Origin: Paraburkholderia sp. D15
GTDB taxonomy: Bacteria > Pseudomonadota > Gammaproteobacteria > Burkholderiales > Burkholderiaceae
Length of the DNA stretch: 64,000 nt
Reading direction: 5' to 3'
NCBI RefSeq assembly: GCF_029910215.1
Contig: NZ_CP110396.1
Span: 992,001 to 1,056,000, forward strand
The translations under genes were made by a program, and so were the position numbers. Position 1 is the stretch's first letter; each line of letters opens with the position of its first letter. Below, one piece after another: positions 36,868-45,966 of this stretch. Below the pieces are notes generated by a model. That model made no database searches and had not been told where the DNA came from. It was given only the letters and a program-made list of their open reading frames with translations.

Positions 36868-37317
36868 ATGTCGAACCCATCCGTCGTATCGAATGTCCTG
36901 CTGACGATGTTTTCCTGGGGCGTGCGTTGCGGTGCGCGAGCCGAGCTCGAAGATATGTTGCAGGCGCTGCGCGTGTTGCAACCGCACGGTCCGCTCGGCG
37001 ATATCTGCGAGGCGCGGCTGGAGATCGGCTCGGCCAACTGGCTGGCGGCCTCGCAGGTGCTGCGGCAGATCGACGAACGCGGCGAAGGCAGTCCGATCGT
37101 CTGGGCCTTGCAGAGCTGGTGTCTGTACACGCTCGACGACATCGAATGGCAGCGCTGCGCGCACGACGTGCTGGCGAGCGGCAACGACACGGCGACGGCG
37201 ATCGTCGACCGCTTCCTCGCTCCCGCCGACGATGGCGCGCACCTCGGCTACCGTAGCGACGACATGCGCGCGCGGGTCGCCGAGGCGTTGAGTTCGAACC
37301 GGGCGTTGACTGCATGA
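36868..37317 (+). CDS. HrpB1/HrpK-family T3SS protein, paralogue of hrpB1
   Basis: A 149-residue protein. It aligns by eye with HrpB1 in this same cluster: ELEDMLQALRVLQP with VELVLDALRVFRP, and IEWQRCAHDVLASGNDTATA with DGWRQWAHNALESSPNRETL, around a TPR-like helical repeat. HrpB1/HrpK-family proteins are small cytoplasmic or secreted T3SS accessory proteins. A hrpII box lies upstream and the next gene overlaps its stop (ATGA). This is a second, separately controlled copy of the family. Confidence 0.75.
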   Translation: MSNPSVVSNVLLTMFSWGVRCGARAELEDMLQALRVLQPHGPLGDICEARLEIGSANWLAASQVLRQIDERGEGSPIVWALQSWCLYTLDDIEWQRCAHDVLASGNDTATAIVDRFLAPADDGAHLGYRSDDMRARVAEALSSNRALTA

Positions 37318-38144
37318 CGGCACGCACCTCGCGCCTGTCGTGCTTGTTGCGTTTGTTACGCTTGTTGCGCCTGCCGCGCTTACCAGGCTCGCCACGCCTG
37401 CCTGGCCTGTCACGCTCGCCACATCTGCCACGCACCTTGCGCGCGCCACGCCCCTCCCGCTTGCCAAACGGCAGCGACGCGTCCCATGCGCGCCTCCCCG
37501 CGGCGACGCGCGCGGCATTCGTCACGCTCACCGCCCTGACACTCGCCGCCTGCACGACACCCTATAGCCCGCCCACCGACACCGACCTGCCGCTCACCCT
37601 GCGCGCCGGTCCGAACCAGCATCTCGATCAGGTGCTGAGCGCGCACGGCCAGACCCTCTACGAATGCCGCCGCGACGGCGGCGCGCGCGCATGGACCCGC
37701 GAAGGCGACCTCGCCACGCTGGTCGATCCGCAACGCCGCAGCGTCGGCACGGTCGCACCGGGCGGCTATTTCACGGCCTACGACAACAGCTACGTCGTCA
37801 CGCGCGCCGACGCGTTCGCGCAGGTCACGGCCGGCACGCTGGTCTGGGCGAGACTGGTCGCGCGGCAACAGCCCGGCAGCGTGATGCGCGAAGGCCGCTT
37901 CGCACGCACCTCGATGATCCAGCAGGTCGACACGACCGGCGGCCTGCCGCCCGACCCGCTCTGCGACCGCGAAGGCGGCACGCTGCTGGTTCCGTTCAGC
38001 GCGACCTATCTGATCTACAGCCAGCGCCTCGACGCGCCGGCGTCCTCTTCCGCGCATACGACAGGCCGCACGCGCGCCACTCAGACGCCGTGGGGTGGCT
38101 TCCCGCACCCGGCAAATGGCGCCGCGCCGCTTCCGAACGACTGA
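37314..38144 (+). CDS. DUF3455-like putative lipoprotein
   Basis: A protein of 276 residues from ATG 37314, which overlaps the preceding stop (ATGA), the reason for this start. The export signal appears late: TALTLAACTTPY (lipobox LAAC, near residue 85), so the true start may be the in-frame TTG at 37461. The mature part (LYECRRDGGARAWTREGDLA, later SMIQQVDTTGGLPPDPLCD and VPFSATYLIYSQRL) matches the DUF3455 family as I know it, of unknown function. The first 40 codons are an Arg/Leu/Pro repeat encoded by a 9-bp tandem. It is apparently cotranscribed with the hrpB1 paralogue under HrpB control. Confidence 0.65.
   Translation: MTARTSRLSCLLRLLRLLRLPRLPGSPRLPGLSRSPHLPRTLRAPRPSRLPNGSDASHARLPAATRAAFVTLTALTLAACTTPYSPPTDTDLPLTLRAGPNQHLDQVLSAHGQTLYECRRDGGARAWTREGDLATLVDPQRRSVGTVAPGGYFTAYDNSYVVTRADAFAQVTAGTLVWARLVARQQPGSVMREGRFARTSMIQQVDTTGGLPPDPLCDREGGTLLVPFSATYLIYSQRLDAPASSSAHTTGRTRATQTPWGGFPHPANGAAPLPND
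37343..37432 (+). repeat. Degenerate 9-bp tandem repeat, ten units
   Basis: Units such as CTTGTTGCG, TTTGTTACG, CTTGTTGCG, CCTGCCGCG run to TCTGCCACG at 9-bp spacing through the 5' part of the DUF3455 gene. They give the peptide repeat LLRLLRLLRLPRL and so on, an unusual N-terminus for a lipoprotein. Confidence 0.8.
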
Positions 38145-38509
38145 CCGATCCTCAAACAAAGTCAGTTTTCGCCTTACGCTCTGTAAATTTCCCGCCAAAG
38201 CCTTGCGGCACAAGGCTTGCGGAAGCGCTCCCACAGAAACTTCGCTCACAGCCCGAGCAATTGACCAAATAGCGACAGGCTATTACGCCGTCAATTCGCC
38301 GCTAACTTCAGACAATTCCCCTCAATCGTGCAAATCGCTGTCACGCGCAATGCATACATGCGGTCTACGAGTTTTTGTCAACGTGGCCATTTAACAAAAT
38401 GTTACGTACCTAGCGGACGTGCGCCCCTACCTTTCGTCTGCCGGGACCACGCTGTTGTGTCCTCCTGAGCGAATGAGCAAAAAATGGCCATGTCTTCGCG
38501 AGGTAACCA
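38145..38509 (+). promoter_or_regulatory. Intergenic region upstream of hrpG
   Basis: This 365-bp gap is markedly less GC-rich than the genes around it and has no convincing ORF. It must hold the hrpG promoter. No hrpII box was found, which fits hrpG acting above hrpB in the cascade. I see no clear -35/-10 pair. Confidence 0.5.
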
Positions 38510-39502
38510 TTGAAACTTGCCATCTTCACCAACGACTCGGCCTTGTTTCATCTGATTCAAAGCTGCCTGGCCGCCGAAGGCGCCGTCTGCACCCGCTATG
38601 GCGAGGACGTCGAGCTGGCGCGTGCGCTGCATCGGGAAGAGTTCAGCGCGATCGTGTTCGACGCGGCCTCGGGCATGGACGCATCGCATCCCGTGCTGGC
38701 GCGGCGCGCCTGCTACGGCGACCGGCGCGCGCCGCTGATCGCGGTCGGCGACTTCTGTGCGCGTGAACACGTGCAGGCCGCCTTGAACGCGGGCGCCGAC
38801 GACATCGTGTTGATGCCGGTCGATCCGCGCGAGTTGCGCTTGCGCTTCCAGCTCGCGGTGCGGCGTTTCGCGTGCGATTCCGGCTCTTGTGGCACGGCGC
38901 AGACGACTGGCGACGAACTCGAGATGGGCAGCTACCGGATGAGCCGCCGCGACGGCAGCGTGGAAATCGACGGCAAGCCGGTACGGCTGACCGCGCGCGA
39001 ATTCGCGATTGCGTGGGTGCTGTTCTCGCAGCAGGGCAACTACGTGACGCGGCGCGCGATTGCGGCCACGGTGTGGGGCAGCTCGGAGGACATCGTCGGG
39101 CGCACGCTGGAGCAGCACATCTACAAGCTGCGCAAGAAACTGCAGCTCGACGGCGCATGTGGGATCGTGTTGCGCACGATGTACGCGCACGGCTACCGGA
39201 TCGAGCAGATCGTCGAACGCGCGGTGGAACCGGCGCTTGCGCGGGCTGCGGAACGCGTCCCCGAGACGACGCTCGCACGGGCCACGGAACGCGCGCTGGA
39301 GCGCACCGCCGAGGTCGCCGCGCCACGTCCTCCGCTCAGACCCGCAAGCGGTGCCGCGAACGGCGCATGCACCACGGGCGGCACGATCAAGCTGCACACG
39401 AGCGGCAGCGAAGCGGCCCGCCACGCCCAGCCGTGGTCGCCCGAGAGCAGCGATAGCTGGGCCTTCGTGGCAAACCGTGCAGGCGTGCGCCGCCTCGCCT
39501 GA
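38510..39502 (+). CDS. hrpG: OmpR-type response regulator controlling the T3SS
   Basis: A 330-residue response regulator. The receiver domain (residues 1-125) has Asp51 (AIVFDAASG) as the likely phospho-acceptor and D9 in the acidic pocket. The winged-helix DNA-binding domain (about 140-235) reads RLTAREFAIAWVLFSQQGNY and EQHIYKLRKKLQLDG. A basic/Ala-rich tail of about 95 residues follows, longer than in HrpG of Xanthomonas or Ralstonia. HrpG activates the AraC-type regulator hrpB/hrpX. The position next to hrcC and hrpB supports this identity. Confidence 0.82.
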   Translation: MKLAIFTNDSALFHLIQSCLAAEGAVCTRYGEDVELARALHREEFSAIVFDAASGMDASHPVLARRACYGDRRAPLIAVGDFCAREHVQAALNAGADDIVLMPVDPRELRLRFQLAVRRFACDSGSCGTAQTTGDELEMGSYRMSRRDGSVEIDGKPVRLTAREFAIAWVLFSQQGNYVTRRAIAATVWGSSEDIVGRTLEQHIYKLRKKLQLDGACGIVLRTMYAHGYRIEQIVERAVEPALARAAERVPETTLARATERALERTAEVAAPRPPLRPASGAANGACTTGGTIKLHTSGSEAARHAQPWSPESSDSWAFVANRAGVRRLA

Positions 39503-39613
39503 GTGTCGTTTAGCTTCGCTCGAGCGGCGGGCGGCGGAACACGACGCCATGCACTGCCACGTCCTCCGCCTTGAACCCGCTTAGCGCTCGCTCAAGACCC
39601 GCTCAAGACCCGC

Positions 39614-41476
39614 TCAAAACTCGATCACGCGCGGCGACAGCAGCACCAGCCGCTCGGTGTGACTGTGCTGGTCCTCGCGGTAACGGAACAACGCGCCGAG
39701 CAGCGGAATCTTCGAAAGCACCGGAATGCCGTTCTCGCCGTTCGACGAGTTGTCCAGCCGGTAGCCGCCGATCAGCAGACTTTCGCCCTGCGTGACCACG
39801 GCCTCGGTACTGATCGCGCTGGTCGTGATCACGGGGATGTTGTCCACCTGCTGCCCGTTCGTCTGACCGTCTTCCACGTGGACCTGCAACTTGATCTGCG
39901 TGCGCCCGTCCTCGTCGACGACCATCGGCAACACGCGCAACGAAGTACCCGTCGAAATCTCGTACAGATCGCCGGACGTATAGCCCTGCACCCGCACGTA
40001 GAAACGCTTCTTGTTGTCCATCACCGCCTCGACGTTGTCCAGCGTCGCCACCTTCGGACTCGCGTCGATCCGCGCGAGGTTGTTGTCTTCGAGGGCGTTC
40101 ACGCGCGCCATCAGATAGCGGCCCGCGTCGCCGAGCACGGCCGTCAGCGCGAGGCCACCGGGCGTCGTGTTGAGGATCGTGTTGCCGGAGGAATCGGTCC
40201 CGTTGAAGGTCGGGTTCAACTGGCCGTTCGCGTAGCTGTTGGCGGCGGTCGTGCCGTTGCCGGTCTGCAGATCGACGTGGCTGTTATGCGCGCGCCAGTC
40301 GACCCCGATCTGCTGCAACGCCGAGTCGTCGATTTCGATGATGTGCGCCTCGATCTCCACCAGCTTGCGGCGCACGTCGAGTTGGTCGATCAGCGATTGA
40401 TACTGGCCGATGCGCTGCGGCAAATCGCGGATCAGCACGGAGTTCGTGCGCGGGTCCGCCTTGATGACCGGCAGCGAACCGGCGCCGGCCGGCACCGCGC
40501 CGGTGCCGCCGTCGCCGCCGCTCAACCCGCTCATGCCGTTCATGCCGTTGCCGCCATAACCCGCGCCGCCATTGCGCCCCTGCCCCGGCGACTGCGCGGC
40601 GAATTGCGGCGCGTTGCTCGCGCCCTGGCCGAAGAACGCGGGCAACGGCGGATTGACGCCGCCGCCGTCGCCGCTCGCGAACGGCGAGCCGCCGCCGGTG
40701 TTGCCGGCCGCGTCCGTCATCGGCGTCTGTCGCACCATGCCGGGCGCCATGTTCCGGGCGTTGCCGCCATCCGCGTTGTCGCCCGATTCGTCCTTGCCCG
40801 GGTGATACATGCCGGCCAGCACGCGCGCGACGCCCGGCACCTTCACGGACTTGCCGTCGATCACGACGTTGTGGTCGGCCGCCCAGCCATGCTTGAGCGG
40901 AAACACGCGCACCTCGGTGCCGACACGCCGGTTCGCGTTCTGGTCGAGCCGCGACGCGAGGTTGGCGACCAGCGCGACGTACTGACTCGGTCCGGTCACG
41001 AGCGCGGCGCCCAGCGACGGGTCGTACACCACCGGAAAACGCCTGTTATCCAGCCCCATCTGCGTCAAGGTCTCGCGCAATTCCTTCGTGCCCGCGAAGT
41101 CGAGATGAATCACCTGGCGCGTCACGTCGTTCGCGGTGCTGATCGCGAGCACGCTGCCGTCGTAGAACCAGACGAAACCGAAGGTGCCCGACAAGGTGTC
41201 GAGAAAGCGTTGCGGCGACATGTCGAAGTTGCCGGACACCGTCCCTTGCACGTCGTTCGCGACCGAGGCCGGGATCCCCTGGCTCGCCGCGAAATCGCGC
41301 AGCACGTCCTTCAGATCCTTGCTTTCCACCGCGATATGCACGATCGAGGTCCGGAACGGCACCGGCGCGGCGAGCGCAAGGCGGACATTGCCCGCGACGA
41401 GAGTGAGACACAGGCACAGCTTCAGGCTCGCGACGAAGCGCGCCCCCCACGTATTACGACGCGAAGTGACTTTCAT
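39614..41476 (-). CDS. hrcC: T3SS outer-membrane secretin
   Basis: A 620-residue secretin. The signal peptide (KLCLCLTLVAGNVRLALA) is followed by N-domains (DLKDVLRDFAASQGIPASVA and TKELRETLTQMG), a Gly/Asn-rich linker (about residues 235-300), and the C-terminal secretin domain with IEIDDSALQQIGVDWRAH and GGYRLDNSSNGENGIPVLSK. It forms the outer ring of the injectisome. ATG 41476 gives a proper signal peptide. It lies 55 bp after hrpB on the same strand and is convergent with hrpG; the 111-bp gap contains three copies of CGCTCAAGACC-like repeat. Confidence 0.92.
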   Translation of the reverse strand: MKVTSRRNTWGARFVASLKLCLCLTLVAGNVRLALAAPVPFRTSIVHIAVESKDLKDVLRDFAASQGIPASVANDVQGTVSGNFDMSPQRFLDTLSGTFGFVWFYDGSVLAISTANDVTRQVIHLDFAGTKELRETLTQMGLDNRRFPVVYDPSLGAALVTGPSQYVALVANLASRLDQNANRRVGTEVRVFPLKHGWAADHNVVIDGKSVKVPGVARVLAGMYHPGKDESGDNADGGNARNMAPGMVRQTPMTDAAGNTGGGSPFASGDGGGVNPPLPAFFGQGASNAPQFAAQSPGQGRNGGAGYGGNGMNGMSGLSGGDGGTGAVPAGAGSLPVIKADPRTNSVLIRDLPQRIGQYQSLIDQLDVRRKLVEIEAHIIEIDDSALQQIGVDWRAHNSHVDLQTGNGTTAANSYANGQLNPTFNGTDSSGNTILNTTPGGLALTAVLGDAGRYLMARVNALEDNNLARIDASPKVATLDNVEAVMDNKKRFYVRVQGYTSGDLYEISTGTSLRVLPMVVDEDGRTQIKLQVHVEDGQTNGQQVDNIPVITTSAISTEAVVTQGESLLIGGYRLDNSSNGENGIPVLSKIPLLGALFRYREDQHSHTERLVLLSPRVIEF

Positions 41477-41531
41477 GTGTGGTCTGTCGGTTCGATTGAT
41501 GAGTGAACGGGTCGATGCGAATGGCGTCGCT

Positions 41532-43019
41532 TCAACGCTTGAGCGTGTCCGACGGCGCTTCGTTGAATTGCCGGCGATAACCGTTGACCAGCGTCGAACG
41601 GTTCTGCACGCCCCAGCGGGTGGCCGCATGCAACACGCTCTGCTCGCCGTGCACCGCCTCGCGTTGCAGTTCCGCGCGAATTCGTTCCATGCGTTTCTGC
41701 CGGATGATTTCGGTCGGCGTCGAGCCGAGGCTGTTCTTGAACGCGCTCTGCAACGCGCGCTCGGTCACGCCGATTTCGGCGGCCACTTCACGCACCGACA
41801 GATCGCTGCGTTCGAGGTTGTCCATCAGATAGCGATACGCGCGGCGGTACCTGGCGGGCAAGCGCGCGCCGACGTCGTCGAGCTGTTCCGGCGCGCGTTT
41901 CGCGCGATGCGCGAACGGCGCGAGCGCGGCGGAAGCTTCGCGCAGACACTGCATCGCGGCGAGCGCGTAGCGGCTGTAGAGTTGCGCCGACTCCTGATCG
42001 CGGCCCTGCGCGGAACGCGTTTTCGCGAGGCAGTACAGATACTCCAGTTGCCGGTGTCCCTGCACGGCACGGCGGTCGGCGCCGAGCGGCGCGAGCATGG
42101 TCTCCGCGAGTTGCGGCGCGGCGCCGGCCAGACCGGCAAGCGCGATTTCGAGCCGCACCGCGTACTGGTAGGCGTACAGCCCGTTGGCGATCGCCCAGTT
42201 CAGATGCGCGACCGCCACGTCGGTCGCTTCGCGCTGTCCCGCCGCCAGCCGGCGCAACGCATCCAGATAGTCGACGCGCGCGCGCAGCAGCGGCGAGCGC
42301 ACGCGCGCGGCGGCCTGCGCGAGTTGCAGCGCACGGGCTTCGCCCTGCATGAGCGAATGCGTCGCCAGCGCCACGCTGGCCCCGGACGTCAATCCCGACT
42401 GCCAGTACACGTGATCGGCGAGTTGCGCGGCCGTGCGCAGTTCGTGTTGCGCGGCGAGGTCGTAGCGCAGCGTGTCGATCAATTCACACCACACGGGCCG
42501 CTGCGGCAACGCGGCTTCGCCGTCCGAGGTCGCGGCATCCACCAGCGCTTCCAGTTCGTCCAGCAACTCCGACGCCTCGTGCCACTGCCCCAGCTCGAAC
42601 AGCACGCAGAGCGCACCGAAACGCGCTTCCAGCGCCTGCCGCCGCTCCAGCCGCGCATCGTCGACGATGCGCATGAAGCACGACATCGCCGTGCCGAAGC
42701 GATGCCGGAAAAACGCCTGCCAGCCGGTATTGCGGCACGACGCGACACGCACGTCGCGGCGCGACGAGCGGATCATCTTCTGCGCTTCGCGGTACGAATC
42801 CTCGGCATCGACTTCGATGCCAAGCATGGTTTGCAGATCCGCCTGAAGCTGCATGCAGCCTGACGCGCTATCGCCATCGTGCGCGCAATGTTGCGCGCAA
42901 CGATTCGTGTGAGCCACCGCCTCCGCCAGCTTGCCGTCGCGCAACATCTCCAGATGACCGGAGGGCGCCTCATGGCACGCCAGCGTCGACACAAGCGGAA
43001 AGTACAGGCTTGAAAACAT
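41532..43019 (-). CDS. hrpB: AraC-family master regulator of the Hrp T3SS
   Basis: A 495-residue regulator. The long N-terminal region (about 380 residues) is TPR-like and helical, and the C-terminal AraC domain (about 385-495) has DLSVREVAAEIGVTERALQSAF and a second HTH at HAATRWGVQNRSTLV. This is the architecture of Ralstonia HrpB/Xanthomonas HrpX, which bind hrpII/PIP boxes. Its own upstream region lacks such a box. Beside hrcT (upstream, same strand) and hrcC (downstream). Confidence 0.9.
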   Translation of the reverse strand: MFSSLYFPLVSTLACHEAPSGHLEMLRDGKLAEAVAHTNRCAQHCAHDGDSASGCMQLQADLQTMLGIEVDAEDSYREAQKMIRSSRRDVRVASCRNTGWQAFFRHRFGTAMSCFMRIVDDARLERRQALEARFGALCVLFELGQWHEASELLDELEALVDAATSDGEAALPQRPVWCELIDTLRYDLAAQHELRTAAQLADHVYWQSGLTSGASVALATHSLMQGEARALQLAQAAARVRSPLLRARVDYLDALRRLAAGQREATDVAVAHLNWAIANGLYAYQYAVRLEIALAGLAGAAPQLAETMLAPLGADRRAVQGHRQLEYLYCLAKTRSAQGRDQESAQLYSRYALAAMQCLREASAALAPFAHRAKRAPEQLDDVGARLPARYRRAYRYLMDNLERSDLSVREVAAEIGVTERALQSAFKNSLGSTPTEIIRQKRMERIRAELQREAVHGEQSVLHAATRWGVQNRSTLVNGYRRQFNEAPSDTLKR

Positions 43020-43184
43020 GTTGGACTCCCTGGTTGTCGATCCGCGTGGCGAACGCCGGGATCGCCGGGCGTCGCACGCTACGCTGCGGATTCAATGTAG
43101 TGCAGGGAGAGGCTTGAGAATTTCAACAAAGCTAACGCGGCGGCCCGATTTGAGGAGTGTTGAAAATCGGCGATCGCGCATAGA

Positions 43185-44027
43185 TCACTGCCTGGGTGCG
43201 GCTTGCGTATCCTGCGCACCTTGCGCATGCGTCGCTTTCGCCAGTGCGCGCATCTGTCCGGCGAACAGGCGCAGGTCGAGTTGATCGCGCACCTGGTTGA
43301 TGAAGATGCCGGCGAACAGCGCGAGCAGCAGCACCGCCACCGCGCCCTTGATCGGCTGGCTCAGCGCGCTGAGTTCGAGCTTCTGCGCCGATTTGGAAGC
43401 GAGGTTCGCGCCGAGATCGATCAGCACCATCACGAACAGCATCGGCGCGGCGAGTTTGGCGACCATCGCCATCAACGTATCGGTCTGCTGCAGCACGAAC
43501 ATTTCGAGGAAGTCGGTATCGATCGGCTTCGACGACGCCACCGGCCACCAGCGATACGACTCGTACAACGCCTGCAGCAGAAACTCCATGCCGCCCAGCG
43601 TCCAGAACGCGACGATCGCGAGCTGGCTCAGCAGCGTGCCCGACGGCGTGGACTTTTCGGAGCGCATCGGATTGGTGATCTGCGCATTGTTGTAGCCGCT
43701 CAGGCTGTCAAGATACGTCCCCGCGCTATCGGCGACCCAGAACACGGTTGCGGCGGCGAAGCCGAGCACGGTGCCGATCAGCGCTTCGCGCAGGCCGGTG
43801 AACAGCAGCACCATGCCCGTGAGCGATTGCGCGAAACCGGCGGGCTGCGCGATCGCGATATACAGGCTGAAGATCAGCGCGACGCCGTTGCGCACCGGCC
43901 CTTGCAAGGTGCCGTCGGCGGTCGGCGGGAACAGCGTCATGATCACGTAGAGACGGATCGAGCACACGCCGAGCACCATCAGGTCCTGGATCAGGCGCGG
44001 GCCGACCACCACGAAAAGATCGTTCAT
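43185..44027 (-). CDS. hrcT: T3SS export apparatus protein HrcT (SctT)
   Basis: A 280-residue inner-membrane protein with about six or seven helices, matching the FliR/YscT family (RLYVIMTLFPPTADGTLQG at the start). The ATG overlaps the hrpB7 stop (ATGA). Last gene of the hrpB1 operon; 165 bp separate it from hrpB. An inverted repeat CCGATTT/AAATCGG (43145-43170) lies in that gap. Confidence 0.92.
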   Translation of the reverse strand: MNDLFVVVGPRLIQDLMVLGVCSIRLYVIMTLFPPTADGTLQGPVRNGVALIFSLYIAIAQPAGFAQSLTGMVLLFTGLREALIGTVLGFAAATVFWVADSAGTYLDSLSGYNNAQITNPMRSEKSTPSGTLLSQLAIVAFWTLGGMEFLLQALYESYRWWPVASSKPIDTDFLEMFVLQQTDTLMAMVAKLAAPMLFVMVLIDLGANLASKSAQKLELSALSQPIKGAVAVLLLALFAGIFINQVRDQLDLRLFAGQMRALAKATHAQGAQDTQAAPRQ

Positions 44028-44521
44028 GCGAGGCTGCGCCGTGCCAGCGACAACTCTTCCGCCGCTTCGTCCTCGGCGTCGAGTTCGATCTGCGCGAGCG
44101 TCTGTTCGAGCTGCGTGGTGCGCTGGCGGCATACGTCGATGCGGCCGCGATTCTGCGCAATCGCGCGGCGCGCGCCGGCGATCTCTTCTTCTTTCGCGAC
44201 GACCGCCTGTTGCCGCGTGTCGAGTTCGGCCCGCGCATCCTGCGCCTGCGCGTCGATCACCTCCAGATAGCGGCGGCAGCCTTCGAATACGTCGATGGAA
44301 AACGGCTCGGCGCCGGTCATCATGCCGGCAATCCGATCGCGATGCTGGATCGCGATCGCATCGAGTTCCGCCACGCGCGCCACGCTCTCGTCGACCCGCC
44401 TGGACAGATCCATGTGCTCGCGCCGCCGCGTGTCGAGTTCGGCGCGCAGTTCGGTTTCCTTGCGCTCGCGGCGCGCGCTCGCGCGTTTGAGCGCGGTGAT
44501 TCGGCGGACCGTCGTGCGCAT
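44024..44521 (-). CDS. hrpB7: T3SS stalk-like protein HrpB7 (SctO)
   Basis: A 165-residue protein that is almost entirely charged coiled coil (RASARRERKETELRAELDTR and EEEIAGARRAIAQNRGRI), the property of FliJ/YscO/HrpB7 proteins that join the ATPase to the export gate. ATG overlaps the hrcN stop (TGATG), and its own stop overlaps hrcT. Operon position (hrcN-hrpB7-hrcT) is the standard one. Confidence 0.85.
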   Translation of the reverse strand: MRTTVRRITALKRASARRERKETELRAELDTRRREHMDLSRRVDESVARVAELDAIAIQHRDRIAGMMTGAEPFSIDVFEGCRRYLEVIDAQAQDARAELDTRQQAVVAKEEEIAGARRAIAQNRGRIDVCRQRTTQLEQTLAQIELDAEDEAAEELSLARRSLA

Positions 44522-45966
44522 CAGCGTGCGCCTCCGGCACCCGGCTGCGCGAGTTGCATCAGCGTGGCCGCCGTGTCGGCGGGGTCCGCGTAATGATCGG
44601 TGCGTTGCGACAGAAACGCGTTGATCGCGTCGATCTTGGCGATCGCTTCGTCGGCGAGCGGGTTCGAACCCGCCTGATACTCGCCGACCTGCAGCAGCAT
44701 TTCGACATCGCGATGCTGAGCCAGCAATTCGCGCAGACGCGTCGATGCGTCGAGGTACTCGCGCGTGACCACCTGCGGCATCACGCGCGACAGACTGCCG
44801 AGCACGTCGATGGCCGGATAGCGGTTCTTCGCGGCGATCTCGCGCGACAGGATCAAGTGGCCGTCGAGCACGCCGCGCACTTCCTCGGCGATCGGGTCGC
44901 TGCCGGATTCGTCTTCGGCCAGCACGGTGTAGAGCGCGGTGATCGAACCCGTCTCGCCCATGCCCGCGCGTTCGAGCAGACGCGGCAACTCGGCGAAGAT
45001 CGACGGCGGAAAACCGCGCCGCGCCGGCGGCTCGCCGGCGGCGAGGCCGATCTCGCGGCCGGCGCGCGCGAACCGCGTGAGCGAGTCCATCATCAGCAGC
45101 ACGCGTTTGCCTTCGTCGCGGAAGTGCTCGGCGATCGCGGTCGCCACATACGCCGCCTTCGCGCGTTCGATCGACGAGCGGTCCGAGGTCGCGCACACCA
45201 CCACCGAGCGCGCCATCCCCTCCGGCCCGAGAATCAGCTCGACGAACTCGCGCACTTCGCGGCCGCGCTCGCCGATCAGCGCGATCACGCTGATGTCGCA
45301 TTGCGCGCCGCGCGCGAGCATGCCGAGCAAGGTGCTCTTGCCGACGCCGGCCGGCGCGAAGATGCCGATCCGCTGACCTTCGGCGAAGGTCGTCATTGCG
45401 TCGATCACGCGCACGCCGGTCGGCATCGTGTTCTCGATCATGCGGCGCGTCATCGGGCTGGGCGGGTCCGCGAAAATCGGCCGCGTGCGCGCGTCGTCGA
45501 TATCGAGCGGACCGAGGCCGTCGATCGGCTCGCCGAGACTGTCGATCACGCGGCCCAGCAGTTTGTCGCCCACTTTCACGGAGAGCGGCCGGCCGAGCCC
45601 GATCACCTGGGTCGAGCGCGATACCTGCGCGAGCCGCGCGAACGGCGACACCAGCGCGTAGTCGCGCGTGAAGCCGATCACTTCCCCGTGCTGCAGCAGG
45701 ACGCCCTCGGCGGTACGCAACTCGCACAGCTCGCCGAGTTGCAGATCGAGACCGGCGACCTTGATGAGCGTGCCGATCACTTCGATGATCTTGCCGCTCT
45801 GACGCACGCGGACGCTGGCGAGCAGTTCGCGTTCGATCGCGTCGGTCAGGCGGCGGAAGTGGGCGCCCTGGCTGGACGTGCCGGCCGAGGTGGTGTTGGC
45901 ACGGGGCCTGGCGGCGTCGCTGGCGGTCTCGCTGGCGGTCTCGTTCGCCTTGGTATCGACGCTCAT
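44521..45966 (-). CDS. hrcN: T3SS ATPase HrcN (SctN)
   Basis: A 481-residue F1-like ATPase that unfolds and releases substrates from chaperones. Walker A is GVGKSTLL (near residue 207), and Walker B is VLLMMDSLTRFA. The first 35 residues are a Ser/Thr/Ala-rich extension (KANETASETASDAARPRANT) not needed in other HrcN proteins. The ATG overlaps the hrcL stop. Confidence 0.95.
   Translation of the reverse strand: MSVDTKANETASETASDAARPRANTTSAGTSSQGAHFRRLTDAIERELLASVRVRQSGKIIEVIGTLIKVAGLDLQLGELCELRTAEGVLLQHGEVIGFTRDYALVSPFARLAQVSRSTQVIGLGRPLSVKVGDKLLGRVIDSLGEPIDGLGPLDIDDARTRPIFADPPSPMTRRMIENTMPTGVRVIDAMTTFAEGQRIGIFAPAGVGKSTLLGMLARGAQCDISVIALIGERGREVREFVELILGPEGMARSVVVCATSDRSSIERAKAAYVATAIAEHFRDEGKRVLLMMDSLTRFARAGREIGLAAGEPPARRGFPPSIFAELPRLLERAGMGETGSITALYTVLAEDESGSDPIAEEVRGVLDGHLILSREIAAKNRYPAIDVLGSLSRVMPQVVTREYLDASTRLRELLAQHRDVEMLLQVGEYQAGSNPLADEAIAKIDAINAFLSQRTDHYADPADTAATLMQLAQPGAGGAR

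Noticed and set aside
36648..37256. Plus-strand frame with a Val-Thr-Asp repeat before and across the hrpB1 paralogue
   Set aside because: The peptide repeat only mirrors the 9-bp DNA repeat, and the frame overlaps a gene with family similarity.
43145..43170. CCGATTT/AAATCGG inverted repeat between hrcT and hrpB as a terminator
   Set aside because: No U-tract follows on the minus strand and the loop is 12 nt; it could equally be an operator, so no call is made.
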